Positions 44,463-53,842 of a stretch of DNA of 64,000 bases are shown piece after piece. Numbering within the stretch: position 1 is the first letter of the stretch; the number at the start of each line of letters is the position of its first letter. Below the pieces are notes generated by a model that saw only the letters and a list, made by a program, of their open reading frames with translations, made no database searches and was not told the origin of the DNA. The position numbers and the translations under genes are program-made. The stretch lies in NCBI GenBank assembly GCA_021413735.1, contig JAIOPV010000066.1, forward strand, positions 1 to 64,000, read 5' to 3'. Source of the stretch: Planctomycetota bacterium. GTDB lineage: Bacteria > Planctomycetota > Planctomycetia > Gemmatales > Gemmataceae.

Positions 44463-45013
44463 CGAACGTTGGATGCGGCTCGCAGGTGCGTTTCATCATG
44501 CTGCACTGAGCACGACAAGCACGCTATAAAAACGAATCGTAACGCAGGGTCTGAGAAAAACAAGTTGTCGGTACACCGATAGACCCATCTTTCGGCGCTT
44601 TTCTCGCGCCACCATCATTACACACCGAATGATTCCGCGCAATACAAGTCCGGTGTTTGGTCCGGAATCGTCTCCGTGAGGTCGTATTCGTCACAACTGT
44701 GATTGACTCGCGGAATACCGCATCTTGACTTTTGGGTCAAGGCAAAGATGAAGTGAGTCGTTTCGTTCCAGGGCGATTCCGTGTTTCGGATTGGGTTTGT
44801 GAATCGCACGCCTTCCCTTGCAGTCGGGGTTCGCCAAAATGCGGTGGTTTCAGGGGCGAACCCCGACTGCCAGCGAGGGGGTGGCGATTGCCCATCTCAC
44901 ACCAATGTGAAACACGCAACCGCCCTGCGGTCTTGGTTGCTTGCCTCTCGCATGGCCGGAGCGGCGCGATACACTGGATGCAGACTCCTCGGCCAGGAAG
45001 GAAAGGATCATTC
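44463..45013. other. 551-nt divergent gap between kamA-like and M16 peptidase genes
   Basis: It must hold the promoters of both genes. It includes an AT-richer stretch (about 44510-44720, unlike its surroundings) and the palindrome at 44820-44870. No gene was recognised. Confidence 0.7.
44820..44870. repeat. 16-bp perfect inverted repeat GCAGTCGGGGTTCGCC
   Basis: Arms 44820-44835 and 44855-44870 with a 19-nt loop; imperfect pairing continues outside (CCCTTG versus CAGCGAGGG). It is located upstream of the M16 gene. Confidence 0.8.
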
Positions 45014-47776
45014 ATGTCGCGGGTTGCAATCGCACTAGCCCTGTTGTTTTCGCCGACCGTCGTTCGTGCTGATGATGCGAAAAAAGACACGAACGCAGAG
45101 TTGGTGAAGACCGCACAGGCTGTCTTCAAGGATCTCAAAACCGTAACGCTCGAAAACGGATTGCGAGTCTACCTGCTGCCCGTGAAAGGGGCACCGACCG
45201 TCTCGGTCATGGTCGCGTACAAGGTCGGCAGCGCAGACGAAGAGAAAGATCAGACGGGGCTTTCGCACTACCTCGAACACCTGATGTTCAAGGGCACCGA
45301 GAAGCTGAAGCCCGGCGACATCGACCGCATGACCCAACGCAACGGCGGCGCGAACAACGCCTACACCACCGAAGACATGACGGTCTATCACTTCGACTTC
45401 GCCGCGGATCGCTGGCAATCGGCACTCGATATCGAAGCGGACCGGATGCGGAACATTCGCATCGACGCGAAGCACGAGTTCGAGCAAGAGAAGGGCGCCG
45501 TCGTCTCAGAGTTGAACGGCAACGAAGATCGCCCCGGCGACCTCGAATACAAGGCGGTTCTGGCGTTGCTTTGGCCGAAGGAGTCGCCGTATTCGCACCC
45601 GGTCATCGGGCAACGCGAACACGTCCTCGGGGCCACCGCGGAGATCATCAAACGGCACTACGACAAGTGGTATCACCCGAACAACGCGGCTCTCGTGATC
45701 GCTGGCGGGTTCAACGCTGATGAAACGCTCGCCAAGATCAAGACGATGTTCGGCTCGATTCCCAAGGGCGATCTGCCGAAGCGCAAGGTGCCGACTTACT
45801 TCAAGGAACGCGCCGGGCCGGTTCACAAGGAATTCGAGTCGAAATTCGATCAACCTCGCATGGTGATGGGCTTCAACACGGTTGCCGTGGGCACCCCGGA
45901 AGACCCAATCCTCGACGTGATCCAGTACATCCTCGCGGATGGCAAAACCTCGCGTCTCTATCGCAAACTCGTCGAAGATGAGCGAATCGCATCGTCCGTG
46001 GATGCAGGGAACTACGCGGGCCGCTACCCCGGTTGGTTCTCGGTGAGTCTCGATCTGTTGAAGGGCAAGGACCGCAAGAAGGCCGAGGAGATGGTGTTCG
46101 CGGAGTTGGAGAAACTGGCGACCGAGCCGATTTCCGACGAAGAACTGAATCGCGCCCGGAAGAAGTTGCTCGCACGCTTCGTGTTCTCGCGTGAGAGCGT
46201 TCACAGCCTCGCCGACGCGATTTCCCGCACCAGCACTTACCCAGGCGGCGACGATGTCGCCAGGTTCTTCGCGGAGTATCTCGACCGAGTTCTGAAGCTC
46301 ACGAAAGCGGACGTGCAGCGAGTCGCGAAGGAATATCTCGCTCGCAAGCAGGCGTGCGTCGTGTGGAGCGTGCCGCCAGAACCCAAGGGCGGAGGGCGGA
46401 AGGAGGAAGGCGGAAAACAAGAGCCGAAACGCGCCGCCTCCTCTTCGTCCGCCTTCCGCCTTCCGCCTTCCGCCTTGAAAGAGGCGGCCGGTGCTGGTGG
46501 CTTCTCGCTCACCGACGCGAAGCGAGTTGTCCTGCCGAACGGCATGGTCGTGATTCTGCTCGAAGATCACAAGTTGCCGGTGGTGGTTGGGGCGGTCGAA
46601 GTCGCCGACGTGAGCCTGCGTGAACAAGCCGAGAAGAACGGCATCGCCGAACTGGTGGGCAGCCTGCTCGAAGAAGGCACCGCCAAGCACACCGGGAAGC
46701 AAATCTCGACGCTCATCGAAGACACGGGCGGCAGCCTGTCGATCGGCAGTACCGGCGGATCGTTCAAGGTGCTGACGCCCGACACCGATCTCGCATTGGG
46801 GCTATTGTTCGAGTGCCTGGAGCATCCGAGCTTTCCAGCGGAAGCGTTTGCTCGCCAGAAAGAGCAGCAAATCGCGGGCATCGAGGACGCAGCGACGCAA
46901 CCACACTCCCGCGCGTCGGACGCTTTTCACGCGCTCGTTTACGGTAAGCATCCGTTCAGCAGACCGCACAGCGGTACCCTCGCCACTGTTGAAAAGCTGA
47001 CGGTCGAGGACTGCAAGGCGTTTCACAAACTTGCCTTCGCGCCGAACTTCACGACGGTCGTTCTCGTTGGCGATTTCAAAACAGCCGACATGCTGAAGAA
47101 GATCGAGGCGCTCACGAAGGACTGGAAGAAGTCGGACCTCGGCAAGCCGGTCGTCGAAGCCCCGCCGAAGATCACGACTGTTGTTGAGAGCATCATCAGC
47201 GACCCCACGGCTGCACAGGTTCACGTGTTCATCGGGCAACTCGGCATCACTCGCGACAACCCGGATTACTACAAGTTGCTCGTGATGGATAACGTTCTCG
47301 GCACCGGCCCCGGCTTCACGGATCGCATGTCATCGACGCTGCGGGATCGGCAGGGGCTGGCTTACACGGTGAGAGCGACCATTGCGAGCGGGGCCGGGAA
47401 GCAACCTGGCACCTTCACCGGGTATGTCGGCACGTTCCCCGATAAGTTCCTCGATGTGAAGCACGGCTTCCTTCGCGAGTTCAACCGCATTCGCGACGAA
47501 GCTCCGACGAAGGAAGAGGTCGAGGACGCGAAGAAGTATCTGCTCGGCAGTCTCCCCTTCCGTTTCACAACGATGTCGTCGGTAGCAGGGCAGCTTCTCG
47601 CGGCCGAGAAGTACGGACTTGGGTTCGACTTCATCGAGAAGTACAAGAAGGAAGTGGCCGCGGTGACGCCGGAAGATGTGCAGGCGGTCGCCAAGAAGTA
47701 CCTTGATCCGAAGACGCTGACCATTGTGGTGGTCGGCGCGATCGACAAGGAAGGTAAGCCGCTCCGTAAGAAGTGA
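45014..47776 (+). CDS. M16 zinc metallopeptidase with two M16 halves (920 aa)
   Basis: A signal peptide (1-19) leads into an active M16 half: inverted zinc motif H85-Y-L-E-H89 in GLSHYLEHLMFKGTEK, with the downstream ENDE-like VSELNGNED. A second half (from about 495) has VVGAVEVADVSLREQAEKNG where the motif should be and is inactive, as in other two-part M16 proteins. Such proteins degrade peptides in the periplasm. The linker (about 457-488) is Gly/Lys/Glu and Ser/Ala rich and is encoded by an inverted repeat (46385-46476). The start at 45014 removes an upstream extension that runs through the palindrome at 44820. Confidence 0.93.
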   Translation: MSRVAIALALLFSPTVVRADDAKKDTNAELVKTAQAVFKDLKTVTLENGLRVYLLPVKGAPTVSVMVAYKVGSADEEKDQTGLSHYLEHLMFKGTEKLKPGDIDRMTQRNGGANNAYTTEDMTVYHFDFAADRWQSALDIEADRMRNIRIDAKHEFEQEKGAVVSELNGNEDRPGDLEYKAVLALLWPKESPYSHPVIGQREHVLGATAEIIKRHYDKWYHPNNAALVIAGGFNADETLAKIKTMFGSIPKGDLPKRKVPTYFKERAGPVHKEFESKFDQPRMVMGFNTVAVGTPEDPILDVIQYILADGKTSRLYRKLVEDERIASSVDAGNYAGRYPGWFSVSLDLLKGKDRKKAEEMVFAELEKLATEPISDEELNRARKKLLARFVFSRESVHSLADAISRTSTYPGGDDVARFFAEYLDRVLKLTKADVQRVAKEYLARKQACVVWSVPPEPKGGGRKEEGGKQEPKRAASSSSAFRLPPSALKEAAGAGGFSLTDAKRVVLPNGMVVILLEDHKLPVVVGAVEVADVSLREQAEKNGIAELVGSLLEEGTAKHTGKQISTLIEDTGGSLSIGSTGGSFKVLTPDTDLALGLLFECLEHPSFPAEAFARQKEQQIAGIEDAATQPHSRASDAFHALVYGKHPFSRPHSGTLATVEKLTVEDCKAFHKLAFAPNFTTVVLVGDFKTADMLKKIEALTKDWKKSDLGKPVVEAPPKITTVVESIISDPTAAQVHVFIGQLGITRDNPDYYKLLVMDNVLGTGPGFTDRMSSTLRDRQGLAYTVRATIASGAGKQPGTFTGYVGTFPDKFLDVKHGFLREFNRIRDEAPTKEEVEDAKKYLLGSLPFRFTTMSSVAGQLLAAEKYGLGFDFIEKYKKEVAAVTPEDVQAVAKKYLDPKTLTIVVVGAIDKEGKPLRKK
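46385..46476 (+). repeat. in-frame inverted repeat within the M16 coding sequence
   Basis: The left arm (46385-46415, purine rich, GGCGGAAGG units) pairs imperfectly with the right arm (46448-46476, CCTTCCGCC units), and the right arm itself is a tandem of CTTCCGC. Reading continues without a stop. Confidence 0.75.
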
Positions 47777-47785
47777 TGTCGAAGG

Positions 47786-47849
47786 TTGTCTGAGCCCGAG
47801 CGCCAAGCGAGGGTCAAGTGTCCCTCGCTTGGCGCTCGGGCTCAGACAA
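47786..47849. repeat. 28-bp perfect inverted repeat, GAGCGCCAAGCGAGGG family
   Basis: Arms 47786-47813 and 47822-47849 around an 8-nt loop, starting 10 nt after the M16 stop. It is a probable terminator and shares its core with 40465-40526. Confidence 0.9.
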
Positions 47850-47919
47850 TGACCGAACTGCCGTTCACCGTTCGACGTAGAATTGACCGAGGCCCCAGTG
47901 CGTCCTCAGAGTCGCGGAC

Positions 47920-49437
47920 ATGAGCCAGAACATCAACGACCCCATCGCGAATACCCCGGCGGCTCCTCCGGCGAGTCCGCCGACGCCAGCACCACAGCCC
48001 GCACAGGCAGGCGGGTTGAAACAAGCCGTGAAGATTGCGATTCCCATTCTCGTGCTGATGGGGATCATCTTCGCCATTACGTTCTCTTCGCAGTACGCAC
48101 CTCCACCGCCAGATGAGATCGTCACCGCGAATAAGCTGAAGGAGCCGCCGTTGCGGTTCTTCACCAGCGCTCGCCAGTGGAATCCGTTCGGCAGTCCGCA
48201 AGATCGCGCGTTCCCAGGCTTCTACGAAGTGCAGGCGAATGCCGCTGGCACGCCGAACGGAGCCTCGTTCTGGTTCGAGAACCGCAACGACAAGTCCGTC
48301 ACGATGCAACTCAAGGGCGTCAGTTGCGGTCAGTGCAGCGGTGGCCGCGTTGCTCCGATTCCGCAAGACGTGACCAAGCAGATTCTCCAGATGACGGCCG
48401 TTTCGAGCCTTCCAGGTGGGCTGTTCTCGGGGTTGCCGATCGGGATGGTTGGCCCGGCTGCGAACCTCTCTGAAGATCGACTGGCCTGGCAATCGTACAC
48501 GTTCCGCGATCACCCAAAGGCCGAATACAAGGTGCCGGCGGGCGGGAACTCCGATGGCTGGTCGCCACAGTGGGGCATTCTCGAACTGCGGTTCTCGGTC
48601 GGAGCGATCGGGCCGAAGACGTTGTCGGCGGAGTTCAATCTCCAGATCGACGGCACCCAACAGATCGGAACCGCTCACTTTGATATCGCGTTCGAGGGGG
48701 CCGAGCCGTTCGAGATTTCGCGATCCGTGATCGATGTCGGCGAACTGCAAGAGACGTCGCCCGCCACCACATACGACGTCCTCGTTTACTCCTCAACACG
48801 CGGCAAGAACGGCACCGGCCCTGGCGATCTCGCCGTGCCGCAAACCGACGTGCAGTTCCCCGGACGCACCGGCAGCGACCCCGTGCCGTTCGTCTCCGTG
48901 AGTGCGCCCGTTCGCGTTCCCGAATCAGAACTCGATGAGATTCCGAACAAGATTCAGAAGGCCGTTCGCGTCGAAACGGCATACCGAATGACCATCACCG
49001 TGACCCCGAGGGTTGGCGAGAATCGAGCCGATCTCGGACCGTTGGAGCGAGACGTGCACATTTCCACTGCGGACCTGCGGAAGACGGTGCGGGTCAAGGG
49101 AATGGTTCGCGGCGGCATCTGGCTCGACAACAACTTGAAGGAAATCGAACTCAACTACAAGTTCCCTGCTGGGGTGCCACAGAAGCGCGTGACGGTTATT
49201 ACGGACCAGTCCGATCGGGAACTCGTCGTCGTGACCGATGATCCCGCGACCCCTGAAGGCTTGAAGATTGCGCTCAAGAAGCAACCTGCGGTTCCGGATC
49301 GCGCCTACTACGACCTCGATATCAGCATTCCCCCAGGCGCGAAGTCGGGAACGTGGAGCGGGTTCGTCGTGCTTGAACTCAAGGGGACGAAACCGCAACG
49401 AATCCGCATTCCCATCAAGGGCAATGGCACGCAGTGA
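47920..49437 (+). CDS. membrane-anchored protein of unknown function (505 aa)
   Basis: A Pro/Ala-rich cytoplasmic tail (1-32) is followed by one helix (about 37-56) and a large exported part. The exported part has a beta-rich look with repeated Ig/DUF1573-like features, such as FEISRSVIDVGELQETSPAT and the final SGTWSGFVVLELKGTKPQRIRIPIKG. A CGQC motif (VSCGQCSGG) occurs around residue 130. No enzyme residues are evident. It lies 150 nt before the phosphatase/cytochrome gene on the same strand and may be a partner of that protein. Confidence 0.8.
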   Translation: MSQNINDPIANTPAAPPASPPTPAPQPAQAGGLKQAVKIAIPILVLMGIIFAITFSSQYAPPPPDEIVTANKLKEPPLRFFTSARQWNPFGSPQDRAFPGFYEVQANAAGTPNGASFWFENRNDKSVTMQLKGVSCGQCSGGRVAPIPQDVTKQILQMTAVSSLPGGLFSGLPIGMVGPAANLSEDRLAWQSYTFRDHPKAEYKVPAGGNSDGWSPQWGILELRFSVGAIGPKTLSAEFNLQIDGTQQIGTAHFDIAFEGAEPFEISRSVIDVGELQETSPATTYDVLVYSSTRGKNGTGPGDLAVPQTDVQFPGRTGSDPVPFVSVSAPVRVPESELDEIPNKIQKAVRVETAYRMTITVTPRVGENRADLGPLERDVHISTADLRKTVRVKGMVRGGIWLDNNLKEIELNYKFPAGVPQKRVTVITDQSDRELVVVTDDPATPEGLKIALKKQPAVPDRAYYDLDISIPPGAKSGTWSGFVVLELKGTKPQRIRIPIKGNGTQ

Positions 49438-49587
49438 TTTGGTTGATCGCCGGCGTGACCCGCATGACCGGCGCAGCTTACCTGGCTTCCGCCATTCCGC
49501 TAACCGCGCTCGTGCGATCTCTTCATTCAGTCCCACCGCAGTGCCGAATCGGAGTGGGTGAGCCACGGAACCCGGAGGAGGAACGCC

Positions 49588-51372
49588 ATGACCGAAGCGA
49601 ACACCACGCCAGCCGGGCGAGGAACTGTGCTGCGGGTACTCGGGGTCGTCGCGCTTGGCGGGATCGTCCTCGGGTTAGCCACGCTCGGCACCTGCGGATG
49701 GAGCCGAAATCCGGCCGCGATAAACGCACCCGACAACGCCAGCGACAAGAAGATCGACGAGAAGGAACCAACCATTGACGGTCGCCCGTTGTTCGCCGAC
49801 TGGCCCAAGCAAAAGCCCGATGCCGCCATCATTCTGACGGGGCAAACCTTCGGCTTCCTTCAACCGTGCGGATGTAGCCGACCGCAACTCGGCGGCCTCG
49901 AACGTCGTGCGGTGTTCCTCAATTCGCTCAAGGCCAAGGGCTGGCCGCTCGTCGGTTTCGATCTCGGCGACCTCTACCCGCAGAAGTCCGCAATCGACGA
50001 TCAGGCGAAGATGAAGTACAAGCTGACGATGAACGCCCTCCGCGACATGGGTTACATCGCGGTTGGCGTTGGCGAGAGCGATTTCGCCGCGGGCCTGGAT
50101 AAACTTCTCGGGGAATATGCACTTCAGAAAGACCAACCACCGTACATGCTGGCGGGGAACCTCCTCGGGGTCTCAAACGGGAAACCGCAGCCTCGCGAAG
50201 ATAAGTATCCGTCGCCACACAAGAACCGTCAGTTGATCGGTGTCGCCGAGGTTGCGTCTGTGAACGGCATGCCAATCGGAGTGGTCGGTACCGTCGGAAA
50301 GTTGCTTGCAGCGAAGCTCGAAAAACTCGACACGACCATCACGTTCGCGGATAACGGCGGGCTCCTCAAAGACGCCGTCACGGCGCTGGCAACGCAGAAG
50401 ACCGCCGTGAACGTGCTGCTGTATCAGGGTACGTCGGCAGAAGCAGGGTTGGTCGCCAATGCATGGCCACAGTTCCAGATCATCGTTTGCCAGGCCGACG
50501 ACCCCGAACCGCCACAGTTCCCGGTGCAGGCCAACGGCGGCAAGACACTCATCATTCAGGTCGGGCACAAGGGGCGATACGTTGGCGTGGTTGGCCTGTT
50601 CAAGAAGGCTGGTGGCGGCTTCGATATGAAGTACCAACTCGTGCCGATGACGGAGTATTACATCACCGCTGGCAGCGAGGAAGAGGCTCGCAAGGCGAAC
50701 GCCGTTCTGCCGCTGTTGGAGGCTTATTCCGAGAGCGTGCGAGATCGCAAGTTCCTGCAACGGATGCCGAAGGGACCACACCCAGCGCAGATTCAGGAAC
50801 CGAAACTGAACCTCAGTTATGTCGGCTCGGCGAAGTGCCAGAACTGCCATGCCCCGCAGTTCGCCAAGTGGCAAGGAACACCGCACGCCAAGGCACTCGA
50901 CGCCCTGGAGAAGATCGCGAAGCGGCCATCGCTGCGGAACTTCGACGGTGAATGCGTGCAGTGTCACGTTTCCGGGCTGAACTACAAGACCGGCTACGTC
51001 GATCAGAAGGAGACGCCGCAACTTGCCCATGTCGGGTGCGAAAACTGCCACGGCCCCGGCAGCGGCCACATGACGAACGACAAGAACCTTGGCTTGCAGG
51101 CTCTTCAGATGCCGTGGGCACAGAAGCCGGGCGAACGCTTACCCGACATTGCGCTTATCAAGAAGATTGGCGCGTTGCCGTCGATCGATCGGGGGAAGGA
51201 GCCGCTGAAGCCGCAGGAATCGCGGATCATCAACGCGGTGTCGTCGATGTGTGCGAAGTGCCACGATCACGAGAACGATCCGAACTTCGACTTCTTCACG
51301 TACTGGCCGAAGGTGTTCCACACGTTCCCGAAAGCGGCACCTCCCGTCGAGAACCCGAACCCCGTGCCGTAA
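49588..51372 (+). CDS. phosphatase-like domain fused to a tetraheme cytochrome c (594 aa)
   Basis: GGAGGAGGAA precedes the ATG at 49588. One N-terminal helix (about 10-35) anchors or exports the protein. Residues about 75-400 resemble 5'-nucleotidase/UshA-type metallophosphatases (GFLQPCGCSRPQLGGLERR, GFDLGDLYPQ, AVGVGESDF, VNVLLYQGTSAEAG). The tail has four CxxCH heme sites: 417, 456, 484 and 555 (CQNCH, CVQCH, CENCH, CAKCH), with the extra histidines usual in cytochrome c554-like proteins. It should sit on the outer face of the membrane with four hemes. Whether the phosphatase part is active is uncertain, since the standard metal motif is altered. Confidence 0.88.
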   Translation: MTEANTTPAGRGTVLRVLGVVALGGIVLGLATLGTCGWSRNPAAINAPDNASDKKIDEKEPTIDGRPLFADWPKQKPDAAIILTGQTFGFLQPCGCSRPQLGGLERRAVFLNSLKAKGWPLVGFDLGDLYPQKSAIDDQAKMKYKLTMNALRDMGYIAVGVGESDFAAGLDKLLGEYALQKDQPPYMLAGNLLGVSNGKPQPREDKYPSPHKNRQLIGVAEVASVNGMPIGVVGTVGKLLAAKLEKLDTTITFADNGGLLKDAVTALATQKTAVNVLLYQGTSAEAGLVANAWPQFQIIVCQADDPEPPQFPVQANGGKTLIIQVGHKGRYVGVVGLFKKAGGGFDMKYQLVPMTEYYITAGSEEEARKANAVLPLLEAYSESVRDRKFLQRMPKGPHPAQIQEPKLNLSYVGSAKCQNCHAPQFAKWQGTPHAKALDALEKIAKRPSLRNFDGECVQCHVSGLNYKTGYVDQKETPQLAHVGCENCHGPGSGHMTNDKNLGLQALQMPWAQKPGERLPDIALIKKIGALPSIDRGKEPLKPQESRIINAVSSMCAKCHDHENDPNFDFFTYWPKVFHTFPKAAPPVENPNPVP

Positions 51373-51385
51373 TGCAGTCTTGAGG

Positions 51386-51412
51386 AGTGGTCGCCCCGCT
51401 GGGGCGACCGCT
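51386..51412. terminator. palindrome AGTGGTCGCCCC/GGGGCGACCGCT between convergent genes
   Basis: A 12-bp near-perfect stem with a 3-nt loop sits 13 nt after the cytochrome gene stop and 15 nt before the stop of the opposing LRR gene. It belongs to the same family as 13498-13565. Confidence 0.7.
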
Positions 51413-51426
51413 TCATTTCGATCAAC

Positions 51427-52683
51427 TCACTTGATGACCTTGCACTTCGGCAACACTTTCTGAAACTCTTCGACTCCCGCGTCCGTTACGCCAGACTTCC
51501 CCACGGTCAACTCGCTTAACCCCCTGATTGATGCGAGCACTTTTAAGCCAGCGTCCGTGACCTTTGTGTCATGCAGGTTCAGCTTCCTGAGTTGCGGCAA
51601 CGCGACGAGTGCTTTCAAGCCCGCATCGGTCACCTTGGTCTTGGTGAGCTTGAGGTCGGCGAGATTCGGGAACGCCGCGAGATGCTTCAAGCCGTCGTCG
51701 GTTACCTTCGTTCCGTGCAAATTGAGGGTGACCAGCTTCGTCAGTGGCGCAAGCTGCTTCAACCCCGCGTCGGTCAGTTCGGTGAAACTCATTCGCAATT
51801 CGGTGAGATTCGTCAGCGATGCGAGATGCTTCAATCCCGCATCCGTCAAACTCGTGACGCCCACGTTTAGCGTGGCCAGTTTGGTGAGGGAGACGAGCTT
51901 CGCGAGCCCTGCGTCGGTTACCTTCGAGTAAGAGAGATTGAGGATGCGGAGTCGCTTGAACCTTGCGACCGTCTTCAACCCTGCGTCCGTGATTCCGGGG
52001 CGGTTCACGATGAGTTCGGTGAGATTTTCGAGTGCTGCCAGTTCACTCAACCCCGCGTCGGTGATCTGCGTATCGGCCAGCCGAATACTCGCAATCTCGC
52101 TGGGCTTCGATGGCCGGCCACCGTCTTGTTTGACAGCCTGTGTAAGCGCATGAAGCAGATTGATCTCCCGTAACGTCGCGAGCATTTTGTCCGTCAGCTT
52201 GGTGCTGTTAAGTTCGAGTGTTGTCAGGTTCGTGAACGGGGCGAGTTGCTTCAGCCCCTCGTGCGTCACTTCAGTGAAGGCCAAATAGAACGCGGTGACA
52301 TCCTTACTGCTGGTCGGTCTGCCACCGAGCTGAGTTTCCGCTTGCGTGAGAGCGTGAAGGAGATTGATCTCGCACAAGGCAGCAATCGCCGCGTCGGTTA
52401 CCTGACTGTCCCACAAATTGAGTGTCGTGAGCTTTGTGAGCGGGGCCAAATCGCGTAGCCCCGCAGCCGTCACTTCAGTTCCACGAAGGTCGAAAGAGGT
52501 GAGATTCGTGAGGGCCGCGAGTTCCTTGAGCCCCGCGTCGGTGACTTTCGTCGAACCGAGATTCACCGCAACCACGGGCTTACCGGAAAGCAGTTCGTCG
52601 CGCGAGACGCTGCCACCCAGTTTCTCCACGAACGCGACGGCTTTCTCTTCGGCGTTCGCCCCCCAGAGCAGCCTCCGCAGCAT
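51427..52683 (-). CDS. leucine-rich repeat protein, VTDAGL type (418 aa)
   Basis: From about residue 36 the chain consists of LRR units of about 24 residues with consensus VTDAGLKxLAxLTxLTxLxL, the form common in Gemmata-type genomes. Two copies of a different 20-residue unit, xEINLLHALTQAxxQxGGRP, interrupt the solenoid at 104-123 and 172-191. There is no signal peptide, so it may be cytoplasmic. LRR proteins of this type probably bind proteins; no partner is evident. Confidence 0.92.
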   Translation of the reverse strand: MLRRLLWGANAEEKAVAFVEKLGGSVSRDELLSGKPVVAVNLGSTKVTDAGLKELAALTNLTSFDLRGTEVTAAGLRDLAPLTKLTTLNLWDSQVTDAAIAALCEINLLHALTQAETQLGGRPTSSKDVTAFYLAFTEVTHEGLKQLAPFTNLTTLELNSTKLTDKMLATLREINLLHALTQAVKQDGGRPSKPSEIASIRLADTQITDAGLSELAALENLTELIVNRPGITDAGLKTVARFKRLRILNLSYSKVTDAGLAKLVSLTKLATLNVGVTSLTDAGLKHLASLTNLTELRMSFTELTDAGLKQLAPLTKLVTLNLHGTKVTDDGLKHLAAFPNLADLKLTKTKVTDAGLKALVALPQLRKLNLHDTKVTDAGLKVLASIRGLSELTVGKSGVTDAGVEEFQKVLPKCKVIK

Positions 52684-52748
52684 GGTTGCCCTCGATTCGG
52701 TTGAATGAACGCCGGGCGACGTCTGGAACTACCCGCGGATACCACTCC

Positions 52749-53759
52749 TCACGCATACGAGACCACAGCCTGTTGCGTGGTCGGCGGGAGTGCGTGAAAT
52801 TCGCTGCGGCTGAACCCCGCATGGGCGAAGATCTCGTCGTATTCCTTGAAGGTGTAGGCGTCGCCGTGAGCCGTGGTTGCCAGCATCGTTAGCGCGAAGG
52901 TCGCTGTCGATGGCGGTGTGACGCGGTTGGCATCCGGGATGAACTCCAGTGTGATCGCACGGCCACCGGGCGCCAGTGCCGTGCGTGCTTTCTTCGCCAA
53001 CTGCTTGCACATCGGTACGTCGAAGTGATGGAAGAAGTTCGTCAGCAGCACGACATCGTATGGCCCGCCCCAGTCGATGTCGAAGGCGCTGCCGGGCCGC
53101 AGTGAATGACGATTCGCCACGCCCACACGCTGGGCGTTCTCGGTTGCAACCGCCAGCACATTCGCCCAATCAATCGCCGTGATCTGAGCCTGCGGATATT
53201 GTTGAGCGACCGCGATCCCGAACAAGCCGTGGCCCGCAGCGACGTCCAACACACGCAGCGGTTGCTGGCGATCTCCGCCCACGAGGTCGGTCAGAAGCTT
53301 TGCGGGCATCTGCATCATCGGACCCATCGCCCGAGCGAACGCGACCCAGATCGGGTTATCGTGCGAAACCGTTCCTTCATCCGAGATTGCCGTTCCACCA
53401 CGACGAACCGCCGGCGTCAACTTGTGGAAGCTGTCCAGTATTTCGGGCGTCAGCATGAAGCTTGTGACCCCCCCGAGATACGCGGGCGACTTGCGATCAA
53501 GGAACACGGCGCTATCCGGCGTGAGTTCGTACTGATCGTTATGCTTCTGGAGAAAGCCGAGGATGGTGAGGTAATCCGCCAGGATGCGAACGCCGCGTGG
53601 GGACGCTTTGCAAGTTTCCGCGATCGCCGTTGCTGTTCGTTGACCGGTGGCAATCGCCGTGAACAGATCGAGTTCGATTGCCGTTCGCAGGGCTTCAGTG
53701 CGCTGGTAAGCGCCGAGGGTGTCGAAAAACAACGCGGGCGACGGACCTTGAGCTGCCAT
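52749..53759 (-). CDS. class I O-methyltransferase, plant-type O-MT family (336 aa)
   Basis: The N-terminal dimerisation/winged-helix region (about 10-95, with ALRTAIELDLFTAIATG and PRGVRILADYLTILGFL) precedes a SAM-binding domain: VLDVAAGHGLFGIAVAQ, ITAIDWANVLAVA and VVLLTNFFHHFD. This order matches the acetylserotonin/caffeate O-methyltransferase family (PF00891), used in bacteria for aromatic or polyketide substrates. The substrate is unknown. It lies 83 nt downstream of hen1 on the same strand and may be cotranscribed with it, though a functional link is not evident. Confidence 0.88.
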   Translation of the reverse strand: MAAQGPSPALFFDTLGAYQRTEALRTAIELDLFTAIATGQRTATAIAETCKASPRGVRILADYLTILGFLQKHNDQYELTPDSAVFLDRKSPAYLGGVTSFMLTPEILDSFHKLTPAVRRGGTAISDEGTVSHDNPIWVAFARAMGPMMQMPAKLLTDLVGGDRQQPLRVLDVAAGHGLFGIAVAQQYPQAQITAIDWANVLAVATENAQRVGVANRHSLRPGSAFDIDWGGPYDVVLLTNFFHHFDVPMCKQLAKKARTALAPGGRAITLEFIPDANRVTPPSTATFALTMLATTAHGDAYTFKEYDEIFAHAGFSRSEFHALPPTTQQAVVSYA

Positions 53760-53842
53760 TATGGTTGCTTCCCTTCAATGCACGACGGTGGGCGAGCGTC
53801 GTCATTCTAGATTCGGGAAGCCGAGCAGCCACAATCGCGTTG

